Shown here in pieces: positions 1 to 7,930 of a stretch of 27,056 nt of DNA; position 1 is the first letter of the stretch, and each line of letters begins with the position of its first letter. The stretch comes from JAPXSY01 sp034003585 (GTDB lineage: Bacteria > Verrucomicrobiota > Kiritimatiellia > RFP12 > UBA1067). The notes below the pieces were generated by a model that was not told where the DNA came from, did not search any database, and worked only from the letters and a program-made list of their open reading frames with translations. The position numbers and the translations under genes are program-made. Location of the stretch: assembly GCA_034003585.1 (NCBI GenBank), contig JAVEYH010000036.1, positions 1-27,056 of the forward strand, given 5' to 3'.

Positions 1-304
1 CGGTGATGGCGACGAACGCGGGCTTGGGCATCAGGCCGCGGATGTCGTCCGCGAAATTCCGCCCCTTGTACTTGTCCTCCATTTTCAGGGGGCCCCGGTC
101 GTTCGCGTGAAGATCCGTGGCCTGGACAAAACAAAACCCATCCGGCGCATCGGAAGACCAGCCCGCCTCCCCGGCCGCTTCGCTGAAGGACGGGCCGGAC
201 GCGGCTTGATCCGCGAGCGCGGACCGGCACAGTGTCAGCCACGGCACGGTTCCAACCGCCAGCGATGACCCCAAGAATGCGCGGCGCGTCAAACGGCTCT
301 TCAT
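1..304 (-). CDS. Tat-exported calcineurin-like metallophosphoesterase (N-terminal part, runs off window)
   Basis: The first 101 residues are visible; the rest lies beyond the left edge. The N-terminus is a twin-arginine signal (SRLTRRAFLG at residues 3-12), a hydrophobic stretch and a likely cleavage after ALA at about residue 31. Residues 57-67 read GFCFVQATDLH, the first metallophosphoesterase motif (beta strand then D-x-H). The visible part ends in FVAIT, where the GD motif of the family would be expected next. Members hydrolyse phosphomonoesters or diesters with a two-metal centre; the substrate cannot be told. The ATG at 304 has GGAGAGG nine bases upstream; an in-frame GTG at 310 is possible but lies too close to that site. 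It is on the same strand as the FGE-like gene, 48 bp downstream of it, and may be co-transcribed. Confidence 0.8.
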   Translation of the reverse strand, partial: MKSRLTRRAFLGSSLAVGTVPWLTLCRSALADQAASGPSFSEAAGEAGWSSDAPDGFCFVQATDLHANDRGPLKMEDKYKGRNFADDIRGLMPKPAFVAIT

Positions 305-352
305 TTTCACGATCCTCTCCATATCAAGGTACCCTTCTCATCGGATGCCTGT

Positions 353-1618
353 CTAGGGCAATGTCCGCGCAATGCGGCATCCCATCGTCAGACTCACGTA
401 ACTGGAGCTGCCGTAATTCCGGTAGACCCAGCGGCAGTCCTGCGCGACGGCGAGGTGTGATCCTCCCCGGCTGATCCGGTAGATCCCAGAGGGCGGCCCC
501 ACAGGGTCAGGTCCACCGGAAAGTGTCCCGGTCCACCAGTCCAGGCAGAACTCCCACACGTTCCCGTGCATGTCATAGAGCCCCCATGCGTTCGGCAAGT
601 ATGTGCCCACATCGGACGTGCCGTTTGTAGGCGTACAGGTGGCGAGAGCGGTTTCCCACGAGTCCCCGTCCCAATATTTCCCGCCATTCCACGCATACCG
701 CCCCAGCGCATCCATCCAGATGTTGGAGATCGCATGGTCGCCTATGATGTCGGCGGCGGTATTGCCGTCGTTGTAAATCGTCGAAACCCCTGCCCGGCAG
801 GCGTATTCCCATTGCGCCTCGGTGGGCAGATCGAATGTGTCCAACCCGGTCGTACTCCGCAACCGCCCGATGAAACTGTCGGGTTTGACATAGGTTCCGG
901 TACCCGGCCAATCCACGACGGGCACGCTGTTCGTGGCCCCCCGGATCATGTCGTAATTCACTTTTTCAACCGGGCGCGCCATATAATAGTCGCCGTTTGC
1001 AAAATAGCTCGGCCTTGTGCCCAATCCCATCACCCGCTCCCACTGCCGCTGCGTCACTTCGAAGACGCCCACATAGAACTCTTTCGTCAGGGTGACCGAT
1101 TTGGAGCCCCCCATCAGGAATGTGCCTGTCCGGATGCGGCGCAGCACCAGCTTGTCGGTCTTATAGACCTCGTTGGTCACCTCCGCCCAGAGATTGGTGC
1201 CGCAGCTGTGGTAGGTGATCTGATCCGCATCGTTTGTGGTCTTGGTCAGGTCGATGATCATGTACGTCGGCGCAAGAACCGGCGTGAGCTGCACGCTGAA
1301 CTGCGTCAGCATCCCGTTCGTATAGGCGCTTTTCATCGGGTCCCACACGATGCGGCGCGCGCCTTGTTCAACATTGTAAAGGTCGCCGGAAAGAGACGCC
1401 TCCGGAACCGTGAGCGGGGTCGAGCCGTTGCAGGCCGTGAACGCGACATCCACGCGCTGCGTGTCATCGCAGGTTAGAACGTAGTCGATGTCCACCAGCC
1501 GGCTCCACGGCCAGCGTTGCCGCACCGTCACCCCGCTGATCTCCGCCGCGAGCGTGTTCAGCGCCAGACACGCCGCGAAACACCCCAATACCGTTTTCAT
1601 CATGGTTGTCGTTTTCAT
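353..1618 (-). CDS. Secreted FGE/SUMF1-like (C-type-lectin fold) protein with Kiritimatiellae-type N-terminal domain
   Basis: This 421-residue protein starts at the ATG with AAGGA eight bases upstream; an upstream in-frame extension to 1651 has no good ribosome site. It has a Sec signal peptide (about residues 1-25), then a beta-rich domain containing RQRWPWSRLVDIDY, which I associate with many Kiritimatiellae FGE-like proteins. A formylglycine-generating-enzyme-like domain follows: GTFLMGG, EVTQRQWERVM, DLPTEAQWEYACRAG, GLYDMHGNVWEFCLDWW, and RGGSHLAVAQDCRW near the end. True FGE has two active-site cysteines in the last motif. Here the first is Ala and only the second remains, so sulfatase-activating oxidase activity is unlikely. 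A structural or ligand-binding role at the cell surface is more probable. It lies downstream of an unrecognised secreted protein on the same strand. Confidence 0.85.
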   Translation of the reverse strand: MKTTTMMKTVLGCFAACLALNTLAAEISGVTVRQRWPWSRLVDIDYVLTCDDTQRVDVAFTACNGSTPLTVPEASLSGDLYNVEQGARRIVWDPMKSAYTNGMLTQFSVQLTPVLAPTYMIIDLTKTTNDADQITYHSCGTNLWAEVTNEVYKTDKLVLRRIRTGTFLMGGSKSVTLTKEFYVGVFEVTQRQWERVMGLGTRPSYFANGDYYMARPVEKVNYDMIRGATNSVPVVDWPGTGTYVKPDSFIGRLRSTTGLDTFDLPTEAQWEYACRAGVSTIYNDGNTAADIIGDHAISNIWMDALGRYAWNGGKYWDGDSWETALATCTPTNGTSDVGTYLPNAWGLYDMHGNVWEFCLDWWTGTLSGGPDPVGPPSGIYRISRGGSHLAVAQDCRWVYRNYGSSSYVSLTMGCRIARTLP

Positions 1619-1632
1619 CGTTTCATTCCTTC

Positions 1633-1712
1633 GTCGATTCGTTCGATTCAATCGACTGATTCGAAAGAATCGATTTCCCGATTTCCAAGTTTACACTAAC
1701 GCACTTTAGCAC
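1633..1712. repeat. Two adjoining degenerate short-repeat arrays in the leader of the FGE-like gene
   Basis: Almost all the space between the two minus-strand genes is short repeats. On the minus strand 1691-1712 reads as repeats of GTGC-TTA (GTGCTAAAGTGCGTTAGTG), related to the array at 22315-22355. From about 1687 to 1633 the word AATCGA recurs several times in both orientations. Within it, 1658-1671 forms a GATTC/GAATC stem with a GAAA loop. The role is unknown. Confidence 0.6.
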
Positions 1713-1716
1713 TTCC

Positions 1717-2421
1717 TCACTGCACCTTCATCATCGTCCCGTCCATCAGGCGCGTCAGATCCGCCGCCCACTGGACATTGGTCCCGGGAAAGGTCAACAG
1801 CAGATTGAACGTGCCGTACCCCCAGCCGCCGCCCCGGAGTTTCCATCCCTGATACCCGGCCGTATCCGCAAACAAACAGGTCTGCACGTTTCCGTCCGGC
1901 TTGGCGATCGTCAGCATCGAGGAACCCGCGCCCGCCGTGGCATTCGTCCACGCCGCATCGTACGGGATCACCGCGTTCTCCCTGACTTTCGACCACGTTG
2001 TGCTCGCCTCGACGGGATCAACCGCCGTGCCTCCGAACGCTCCGAAGACGACAGCCAGCCGCGAGGTCATCGCCCCGACAATGTCATTGCCGCTGCCGAA
2101 GAACGTCAGCGTCAGGTCATAGACATCCTCTGCGGACGGCACACTTGAGGCGAATGCCTGCCAGAGGTGGTTCGACGTGATGGAGATGAAGTTTGTCGTG
2201 TAACCCCCATTCATCCCCGTAATCTCCAATGCCGCATGCGTCGCGTTCGTGTTCCAGTCCCACCTCAGCGGCACCGCATGGGTATGCACCGTCATCCACT
2301 CTTTGCTCCTACAGTCGGTGTTTACAAGCACCGGCTCCGTAAACGGCGCGGGGGACTCCGCACCTCCCCGCATCGCCACAACAACGGCCAGCACCGCTGC
2401 GAATCTGTGTGCGTTTTTCAT
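1717..2421 (-). CDS. Secreted protein of unknown function
   Basis: I do not recognise this family. The 234-residue product has a Sec signal (MKNAHRFAAVLAVVVAMRGGA) and no later membrane segment. The mature part is beta-rich and aromatic, with stretches such as DVYDLTLTFFGSG and GYQGWKLRGGGWGYG. It ends in DGTMMKVQ, which resembles the ends of two other secreted proteins here (RGTLIGVR and RGTVIKVR). The ATG at 2421 has AAGGAG nine bases upstream; an earlier in-frame start at 2442 would lie inside that site. It is divergent from the AraC-type regulator, which may control it, and the FGE-like gene follows 98 bp downstream. Confidence 0.7.
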   Translation of the reverse strand: MKNAHRFAAVLAVVVAMRGGAESPAPFTEPVLVNTDCRSKEWMTVHTHAVPLRWDWNTNATHAALEITGMNGGYTTNFISITSNHLWQAFASSVPSAEDVYDLTLTFFGSGNDIVGAMTSRLAVVFGAFGGTAVDPVEASTTWSKVRENAVIPYDAAWTNATAGAGSSMLTIAKPDGNVQTCLFADTAGYQGWKLRGGGWGYGTFNLLLTFPGTNVQWAADLTRLMDGTMMKVQ

Positions 2422-2521
2422 TCCGCATGTCTCCTTCGTCACGGGTCATCACGGTCAGCCTTTTGGTTGGACACCTCTCTGCCCCATGTGTGGCGCAATA
2501 GTAACCAAAATAAAAACGGCT

Positions 2522-2537
2522 TGCTTTCGTGAAAGCA
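2522..2537. promoter_or_regulatory. Perfect palindrome in the divergent AraC/secreted-protein promoter region
   Basis: TGCTTTC-GT-GAAAGCA is a perfect 7-bp inverted repeat with a 2-bp centre, ending 13 bp before the first possible start of the regulator gene. The placement fits an operator for autoregulation. No experimental match is known to me. Confidence 0.45.
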
Positions 2538-2550
2538 TGGCAATACGATT

Positions 2551-3435
2551 TTGAACATGTTGAACATTCTGATCGACCCTTCCGACCAGCGCAAGATCGC
2601 GGATTTCCGAAAGCTGGGGTTCAACGACATGATGGCGCTGGGACGGTATCAGTATACACGGGCGCATGAGACACTGCCCCCGCACACCCATGGCGGCATG
2701 TTCGAAATCTGCCTGCTGGACGAGGGTGAGCAGTCGTATGTGGTCGAAGGGCGGCACTACCTGTTGCGCGGCGGGGACCTGCTGATCGTGCTGCCCAACG
2801 AACGGCACGGCACAGGCCCGGCACCGGAGAAACGCGGACGCCTCTATTGGCTCCTCATCCGCGTGCCGCGCAAGAACGAAAGGTTTCTCAACCTGCCGCC
2901 TGCGGACAGTCGCCCGCTCGTCGAGTCCCTGTTGCAGATCCAAACGCGTTCTTTCTGCGGAAGGCCCCACCTGAAAGGCAATCTCGAAAAAATCTTTTCT
3001 GTGCTCGACGCGCCAGACACACCCTTCCGTAAAGCAGAGCTTCAGAATTTGGCGCTCCGGTTTGTGTTGGACGTCCTCCAAGACGCCCGGAAACAGGCCC
3101 ACCGTACGATCCATTACGCGATCCGCAACGTGCAGGCTTATGCGGACGCTCACCTGACCGACACGAGCCTGTCGATCGCCGTGCTCGCGGAGGTGGCCCG
3201 CCTCTCACTTTCTCATTTCAAGGCGCAGTTCAAACGGGAGGTCGGCATCGCACCGGGAAATTACATCGTCTTGAAACGGATCGAACACGCCAAGGAATGC
3301 CTGCGCTCGACAAAGCAACCGGTCACAGAAATCGGGTTCGATCTCGGTTTCAGTTCCAGCCAGTATTTTGCCACGGCCTTTAAAAAACACATGGGCATGT
3401 CCCCCTTGGCCTACCGGAAAAAGTTCGGGAAATGA
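2551..3435 (+). CDS. AraC family transcriptional regulator with N-terminal cupin sensor
   Basis: This 294-residue cytoplasmic regulator has a cupin-type ligand-binding domain at about residues 25-110 (PPHTHGGMFEICLLDEGEQ, then LLRGGDLLIVLPNERHG). A C-terminal pair of helix-turn-helix units spans about residues 207-294 (LSIAVLAEVARLSLSHFKAQFKRE, then VTEIGFDLGFSSSQYFATAFKK). This is the usual layout of sugar-responsive AraC activators. The start is uncertain: TTG at 2551 or ATG at 2557 gives the full domain, but neither has a clear ribosome site. It is divergent from the unrecognised secreted gene, and its stop lies 12 bp from the convergent esterase stop. Ligand and targets are unknown. Confidence 0.88.
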   Translation: MNMLNILIDPSDQRKIADFRKLGFNDMMALGRYQYTRAHETLPPHTHGGMFEICLLDEGEQSYVVEGRHYLLRGGDLLIVLPNERHGTGPAPEKRGRLYWLLIRVPRKNERFLNLPPADSRPLVESLLQIQTRSFCGRPHLKGNLEKIFSVLDAPDTPFRKAELQNLALRFVLDVLQDARKQAHRTIHYAIRNVQAYADAHLTDTSLSIAVLAEVARLSLSHFKAQFKREVGIAPGNYIVLKRIEHAKECLRSTKQPVTEIGFDLGFSSSQYFATAFKKHMGMSPLAYRKKFGK

Positions 3436-3447
3436 TCCGCCTCGCCC

Positions 3448-4860
3448 TCACTCCCCCGACGGCCCGGCCCCGTCCAACGCCCGGCCGAACAGCAAGGGCA
3501 CGGGCAGTCCCGTGGCGGCGCTGCGCAGAATCACTTTGCCCTGCCCGTCCGCGCCGCTCCCGTACGACACGCGCAGGCTGGCGGGAACTTCGTCGGCGAA
3601 GGTGAGGACCAGCTCTTTTCCGTCGAGTGCCGCAGACACGCTTTTCGCGCCGGTCCAGACCTGCCCGCCGTCCATCAGCCGGAACCCCTCCGCGTTTGTT
3701 CCCGCCCGTCCGTCCCACGCGGCCATGGCCAGGGGCTGGTCGCACGTGATCGTCAATCGCCTGCCGCCTGTCTTGCGGAGGCTGACCCATTTCGGCGAGG
3801 CCCGCTCTTCGCGGCCGTACACGCCGGACAGGATCGCCGCGCTCCAGCGCCCCGCATACACCCGCATGCCGGTCTCGTCGCGGTAATGCACGCCGTCGGT
3901 CGGCCGGATGTCGTAGGTGACCGCGCCCGGCAAGGCATGCGGATGCTCGTCCCACACCTCCTGCTGCGCCTGACGGATCGCGTCGTTCTTCTGGCGGTCC
4001 CCGCCCAGATTGGTGATCTGCCCCACCAGCACAGGGACTTTGAAATCGTCCCCGTACTCGCTGACCATGGCCATCAGGTTGTCCTTGTACGCCGTGTAGT
4101 CGCCTTGGACCGAAAGCCCGTTGTGACGGGTCAGGTCGTTCTCGCCCTGATGGTAAAGCACCGCGCGAAACTTCATGCTGCCGTCCGTGGCCGCACGGAT
4201 CCTCTCCCGCATGCCCACGTACATCGAGCCGGCGCCTCCTTTCTTCGGATCCCCGCTTCCGCGCCGCCACTGCTTCACCACCGTGCTGCCGACCGCGGCA
4301 TTGATGTACCCGACCGGAACCTTCCGCTCCTGAATCACGCTGTTGAACACGATGGGCCAAGGCGAGCCCGACGTGTCGCCGTCGTTGGCCGCAGGGTCAC
4401 TTCCCTCCGACCAGACGCCCTTGCGGAATTTCACGCCCACATACGGATTCGCGGGATCGAGCCGGGCCCATTGATTACCGCGCCCGTCGGCATTCGATTG
4501 CCCGGCGATGACGAACACGTCGCCCACGCCCACGCACGCGACCCGCGCCGCCAACCCGTGGCCCGCGCCCCCGACCCCGCGCACGTCCAGAAAACCCTGC
4601 CCCACCGGAAACATCACGCGCCCTTCGAACGCCTCCGCCGACCCTTGCGCCTCCACGCGCCGCCAGTCGCCGCCGTTCAACCGCGCCTCGATCCTCTTTG
4701 GCCACCTTCCCGACGGCACCCTTCCCCGGACCCGGACCACGCCCGCGGTCGCGGAATCGCGCTGGAACAACGTGTACGCCGTGGGGTACGCCAGTTCGAA
4801 CGCCGTCGCCGCACCGCACCAACACAGCATGAGACCCGCTGTCACGCCCCATCTCAACAT
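3448..4860 (-). CDS. Secreted sialate O-acetylesterase-like SGNH esterase
   Basis: This 470-residue exported protein has a Sec signal ending near ATA at residue 20 and an N-terminal beta domain. A SASA-type SGNH hydrolase domain follows. GQSNADG at residues 120-126 carries the nucleophile Ser122, YHQGEND at 236-242 is the oxyanion block, and DGVHY at 322-326 carries Asp322 and His325. A C-terminal beta domain follows (about residues 345-470). Such enzymes remove acetyl groups from sialic acids or from plant and algal polysaccharides. The ATG at 4860 is preceded by a G-rich site (AAGGGGGC); the frame is open upstream, but the ATG with its signal peptide is the natural start. It follows a terminator, so it likely has its own promoter in a short gap or depends on readthrough. 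Confidence 0.85.
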   Translation of the reverse strand: MLRWGVTAGLMLCWCGAATAFELAYPTAYTLFQRDSATAGVVRVRGRVPSGRWPKRIEARLNGGDWRRVEAQGSAEAFEGRVMFPVGQGFLDVRGVGGAGHGLAARVACVGVGDVFVIAGQSNADGRGNQWARLDPANPYVGVKFRKGVWSEGSDPAANDGDTSGSPWPIVFNSVIQERKVPVGYINAAVGSTVVKQWRRGSGDPKKGGAGSMYVGMRERIRAATDGSMKFRAVLYHQGENDLTRHNGLSVQGDYTAYKDNLMAMVSEYGDDFKVPVLVGQITNLGGDRQKNDAIRQAQQEVWDEHPHALPGAVTYDIRPTDGVHYRDETGMRVYAGRWSAAILSGVYGREERASPKWVSLRKTGGRRLTITCDQPLAMAAWDGRAGTNAEGFRLMDGGQVWTGAKSVSAALDGKELVLTFADEVPASLRVSYGSGADGQGKVILRSAATGLPVPLLFGRALDGAGPSGE

Positions 4861-4910
4861 CCCGTTGCGCCCCCTTTTCCGCGTTTCGCGGTCCGCGCCC
4901 GGACCGCACA

Positions 4911-4944
4911 AAAAAAGGTCCTGTGCCGGCACAGGACCTTGTGT
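4911..4944 (-). terminator. Rho-independent terminator of the cupin-VOC-dhaK-dhaL-lsrF operon
   Basis: Positions 4915-4940 are a perfect 26-bp palindrome with centre GTGCCGGCAC. Read on the minus strand it is followed at once by a run of seven T. It begins 27 bp after the lsrF-like stop codon, which marks the operon end. Confidence 0.9.
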
Positions 4945-4967
4945 GGGAAACCGTCTCGCGCGCCGCC

Positions 4968-5834
4968 TCACAGATCGTTGAACATCTGGAAGGCGTCCTT
5001 CGGCTTCAGCCCCTGGTGGACCACCGCCGAAACGGCGCGGATCATCGCCGCGGGCTTTTCGGACTGGAACACGTTGCGGCCCATGTCCACACCCGCCGCG
5101 CCGCTCTCGATCGCCCGGTGCGCCAGCTCCAGCGCCTCGAGCTCGGGCAGCTTCTTGCCGCCCGCGATGACGATCGGCACAGGGCAGCAGGCCACGACCT
5201 TCTCGAACCCCTCGGTGTAGTAGGTCTTGACGATGTTGGCGCCGTTCTCCGCGCACAGCCGCGAGGCGAGCCCGAAGTACCGCGCGTCGCGTACCATGTC
5301 CTTGCCCACCGCCGTCACCCCCATCACGGGGATCCCGCAGGCCTGGCCCGCATCCACCGCCTGGTACAGGTTGGCCACGGTCTCCGCCTCGGTGGCCGCG
5401 TCACCCACCGAAACCATCACGGCGATCGCCGAGGCGTTGAGCCGCACCGCGTCCTGGACATCGATGACCACATTGTGGTTGAGTTCCGTCAGGATCGAGG
5501 TGCCCGCGTCGGAACGCAGGCAGACCGGTTTGCGGCTGGTGGGCGGCACGAGCGAACGCAACACACCGCGGGCGCACATCAGGCAGTCCGCGTGCTCGAT
5601 CAGCGGCACGATGCTCAGATCGATGCGCTCGACGCCGGAGGTCGGCCCCATGATGAAGCCGTGGTCGAACGCCAGCATCACGGTCCGGCCGGTGGCGGGG
5701 TTGAAGATGCGGCTGAGGCGGTCCTTCATGCCCCAGTCGAGGTGGCTCGATCCCTTGAGGAAGAACCCCTCGTTTTTCTGCGCCACACCGACGCCATACT
5801 CCTTGCCGTCGCGGATATCATCCAAATCAGCCAT
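4968..5834 (-). CDS. lsrF: LsrF-type class I aldolase/thiolase
   Basis: This 288-residue cytoplasmic enzyme of the DeoC/FbaB/LsrF class I family matches, from memory, E. coli LsrF along its whole length. Shared stretches include the start MADLDDI-DGK, LDWGM, TVMLAFDHG, GKDMVRD-RYF, KTYY, CPVPIVIAGGKKLPE and GVDMGRN-FQS. The Schiff-base lysine falls at residue 203, as in E. coli. LsrF transfers acetyl from 3-hydroxy-5-phosphonooxypentane-2,4-dione to CoA, giving DHAP. No lsrK, lsrR, lsrG or transporter gene is present, so the real substrate is probably another phosphorylated ketose. The ATG at 5834 has AAGGAAAG upstream. It is the last gene of its operon, 87 bp after dhaL, and is followed by a strong terminator. 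Confidence 0.88.
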   Translation of the reverse strand: MADLDDIRDGKEYGVGVAQKNEGFFLKGSSHLDWGMKDRLSRIFNPATGRTVMLAFDHGFIMGPTSGVERIDLSIVPLIEHADCLMCARGVLRSLVPPTSRKPVCLRSDAGTSILTELNHNVVIDVQDAVRLNASAIAVMVSVGDAATEAETVANLYQAVDAGQACGIPVMGVTAVGKDMVRDARYFGLASRLCAENGANIVKTYYTEGFEKVVACCPVPIVIAGGKKLPELEALELAHRAIESGAAGVDMGRNVFQSEKPAAMIRAVSAVVHQGLKPKDAFQMFNDL

Positions 5835-5852
5835 TTGACACTTTCCTTGTTT

Positions 5853-5873
5853 ATAACGTGAGCGTTGAACGTG
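5853..5873. promoter_or_regulatory. Sequence resembling the palindrome upstream of the SDR/deoC operon
   Basis: ATAACGTGAGCGTT at 5853-5866 matches 13 of 14 bases of the palindrome at 20444-20465 read on the other strand. It lies just upstream of the lsrF-like ribosome site in the widest gap of this operon. A shared regulator site is possible but unproven. Confidence 0.3.
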
Positions 5874-5921
5874 CAAGCATCCCCGCTTGTCCACAGCACA
5901 ACCGTGCGGCGAACGGACCGG

Positions 5922-6542
5922 TCACTTCGTTTCCGCCGTTTTCGCGAACGCCGCGAAAATGCAGGCCATGGACGCCGCGCCCGCGTCGCAGGGACCGATC
6001 GAGCGGTCGCCGAGATTCCGGGCGCGTCCGAATTTCGCGCGCAGCGCGCAAGTGGACTCCGCGCCCCGGCCCGCGGCTTCGGCGGCCTTCGCCAGCATGA
6101 CCGGCACGCCCCCGCCCCGCGCGGCAACCAACGCCTCGGTGGCGGGGATCAGCGCGTCCATCAGCGTCTTGTCCCCCACCCGCGCCCGCGTCGTGAAGCC
6201 GATCTCCTCCAGGCCGCCCTGGAACATCGCGGCCAGCGCCGCCCCGTCCAGGGCCGCGGCCCCTTCGGGCGCGGCCTCGCCCATGCCCTGGAGCCACGAG
6301 CCGTAGAGCGTGCTGGTCGAGCCGCACGCCTCGTTCTGCAGCGCGTCGCTCAGCGCCTTGAGGTAGCCCCGGAAATCCGCGCCGCCGGCCTTGGCCATGG
6401 CGTTGAACGCCGTGACGATCGCGGTGCCGTGATCGCCGTCCCCGCCCGCGGCGGCATCCAGCTCGGAGAATCGCTTCTCCTGCGCGCGGATGGCGTCGCC
6501 GGCGGCGGCGATCATCGTTTTGAACTTCTCTAACGTCAGCAT
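5922..6542 (-). CDS. dhaL: Dihydroxyacetone-kinase-type subunit DhaL (nucleotide-binding)
   Basis: This 206-residue all-alpha subunit binds nucleotide and metal and phosphorylates the ketose held by DhaK. The metal-binding loop reads LDAAAGGDGDHGT near residues 29-41, with the three expected aspartates. It seems one residue longer than in E. coli DhaL (LDAAIGDADHG). Later blocks, GSTSTLYGSWLQGMG and VGDKTLMDALIPA, are typical. The ATG at 6542 has AGGAGAG about ten bases upstream. It starts 23 bp after dhaK. No PTS-type DhaM is visible, so the phosphoryl donor, ATP or a DhaM elsewhere, is open. By context the substrate may be a longer ketose than dihydroxyacetone. Confidence 0.88.
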   Translation of the reverse strand: MLTLEKFKTMIAAAGDAIRAQEKRFSELDAAAGGDGDHGTAIVTAFNAMAKAGGADFRGYLKALSDALQNEACGSTSTLYGSWLQGMGEAAPEGAAALDGAALAAMFQGGLEEIGFTTRARVGDKTLMDALIPATEALVAARGGGVPVMLAKAAEAAGRGAESTCALRAKFGRARNLGDRSIGPCDAGAASMACIFAAFAKTAETK

Positions 6543-6565
6543 GGGACCCGTCTCTCCTGATGCCG

Positions 6566-7564
6566 TTACGCCGTCCAGTACGGCGTACGGGCCTTGGCCT
6601 TCAGATACGTCACGTGGTCGGGATCGAGTTTGCACAAAATCATCTGGAAGCCGGCCATCTCCTGCACGGTCAGATACTCGCCGCACGCGCCGGGCGTGAC
6701 GGTCACGCCTTTCGCGGCCAGAAGCTGCGCGGCCTTGCGGTAGACGATCAGCATCTCCATCAGGGTGGTCGCGCCCACGCCGTTGATGATCAGCAGCGCG
6801 GTGTCGCCGGCCTTGACGCCGGTCGCCTTCACGAGCGGCTCGATCATCCGCGAGGCGGTCTCGTCCGCCGTGAGGATCTTGCTGCGGCCGCCGCCGGCCT
6901 CACCGTGCTGACCCATGCCGATCTCCATCTCGTCATCCGGCAGGGTGGCGATCACGCCGCCGTTCTGCGGGTGCGTGCAGCCGGTCATGGCCACGGCCAG
7001 CGTGGCCATCTGGCTGTTGAAGCGCTCGCCGATCTCCACGACCTCGTCCAGGCTCTTGCCGGCCTCGGCCGCGGCGCCAAGGACCTTGTAGAGCGGGATG
7101 CAGCCGGCCAGGCCGCGCTTCTCCTCGGGATCCGTGTCGATGCCCGCGCTGATGTCCTCGTGCGTCACGATCTCCCGGACCTTGATCCCCTCTTTCTGCG
7201 CGTCGCGCAACGCCTTGGTGGCGCTCATGCGGTCCCCCGCATGATTGAGCGTCACCAGCACGATGCCGGCCTCGCGCTTGAACAGGCGCAGCGCCTCCAG
7301 CAGTTTCGGCGCGCCCGGCGCGGCGAAGATGTCGCCCACCACGCTCGCGTCCAGCATGCCCTCGCCCACAAACCCGCTCAGGGCGGGCTCGTGGCCCGCG
7401 CCGCCGAGGGTGACAACCGCGACCTTGCCCTCGTCCTTGGGCACGGCGCGCGTCACGATCTTCTCGTTGACCAACTTGACTTTGCCGCTGTAGCACAAAG
7501 CCAGCCCTTCCAGCAGTTCCTTGGTGAGGTTCGCCGGATCATTGATGAATTTTTTCATCGCCAT
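6566..7564 (-). CDS. dhaK: Dihydroxyacetone-kinase-type subunit DhaK (ketose-binding)
   Basis: This 332-residue subunit is the usual DhaK length. It carries the family motifs GGAGHEP at residues 54-60, LVTLNHAGDRMSA (Asp111, the likely catalytic acid/base) and IGMGQHGEAG. His220 in the last motif is the residue that binds the ketose carbonyl covalently in known DhaK. The substrate is thus a small ketone or ketose with a free C1 hydroxyl. DAK-family kinases are known to act on dihydroxyacetone and on erythrulose. The ATG at 7564 has AGGAAA seven bases upstream. The gene is third in the operon and tightly spaced to its neighbours (31 and 23 bp), so it is surely co-expressed with dhaL. Confidence 0.9.
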   Translation of the reverse strand: MAMKKFINDPANLTKELLEGLALCYSGKVKLVNEKIVTRAVPKDEGKVAVVTLGGAGHEPALSGFVGEGMLDASVVGDIFAAPGAPKLLEALRLFKREAGIVLVTLNHAGDRMSATKALRDAQKEGIKVREIVTHEDISAGIDTDPEEKRGLAGCIPLYKVLGAAAEAGKSLDEVVEIGERFNSQMATLAVAMTGCTHPQNGGVIATLPDDEMEIGMGQHGEAGGGRSKILTADETASRMIEPLVKATGVKAGDTALLIINGVGATTLMEMLIVYRKAAQLLAAKGVTVTPGACGEYLTVQEMAGFQMILCKLDPDHVTYLKAKARTPYWTA

Positions 7565-7595
7565 GACATTTCCTATCGGTTACAGGGTTCGACAC

Positions 7596-7907
7596 TCAAC
7601 CCATCTGCATCAGCTCGACCGGCAGGCCCTGATCGTAGATGAAGGCGATTTTCAGCCCCGGCGCCGGTTCGCACACCGGCCACAGGACGCTCTTGCCCTT
7701 GACCGCCTCCTCGATGTTCCCGACCACGTACGCGACGTGCGTCTCATCCTGGATGGCCGCGGCCATGGGGCTGTCCGGCTCGAAATAGAGCCACTCCACC
7801 TTGTACGGGCTCGCGCCGGCGTCGGTGACCCACACCTTCAGCGGCTCCACAAACATCATCCCCTCCATCTTCTCGAAAACGGGGATCCCAGTGTGATGAT
7901 ACGTCAT
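7596..7907 (-). CDS. Small VOC (glyoxalase-fold) family protein
   Basis: This 103-residue cytoplasmic protein has no signal peptide. Its layout fits one vicinal-oxygen-chelate unit pair: HHTGIP near the start, VEWLYFE near residue 38, HVAYVV near residue 57 and PVELMQ at the end. These supply two His and two Glu in the positions usual for metal ligands. VOC enzymes include isomerases, epimerases and lyases acting through a metal enediolate, which suits a step between a sugar isomerase and a kinase. The start has a perfect AAGGAG site. It is 23 bp after the cupin gene and 31 bp before dhaK. The exact reaction is unknown; it might play a role like LsrG beside an LsrF-type enzyme, though I see no similarity to LsrG. 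Confidence 0.65.
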   Translation of the reverse strand: MTYHHTGIPVFEKMEGMMFVEPLKVWVTDAGASPYKVEWLYFEPDSPMAAAIQDETHVAYVVGNIEEAVKGKSVLWPVCEPAPGLKIAFIYDQGLPVELMQMG

Positions 7908-7930
7908 GTTCTTTCTCCTTAAGGTTGGAC

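Noticed and set aside
353..1618. Functional sulfatase-activating FGE
   Set aside because: One of the two catalytic cysteines is missing and no sulfatase gene lies in the window.
3886..5220. 444-codon plus-strand frame over the esterase and aldolase genes
   Set aside because: It is a shadow of two strong minus-strand genes and shows biased Arg/His/Pro composition with no motif.
4911..5834. Autoinducer-2 (Lsr) processing system
   Set aside because: Only the LsrF-type enzyme is present. There is no LsrK, LsrR, LsrG, LsrB or transporter, and the neighbours are a DAK-type kinase and an isomerase-like cupin.
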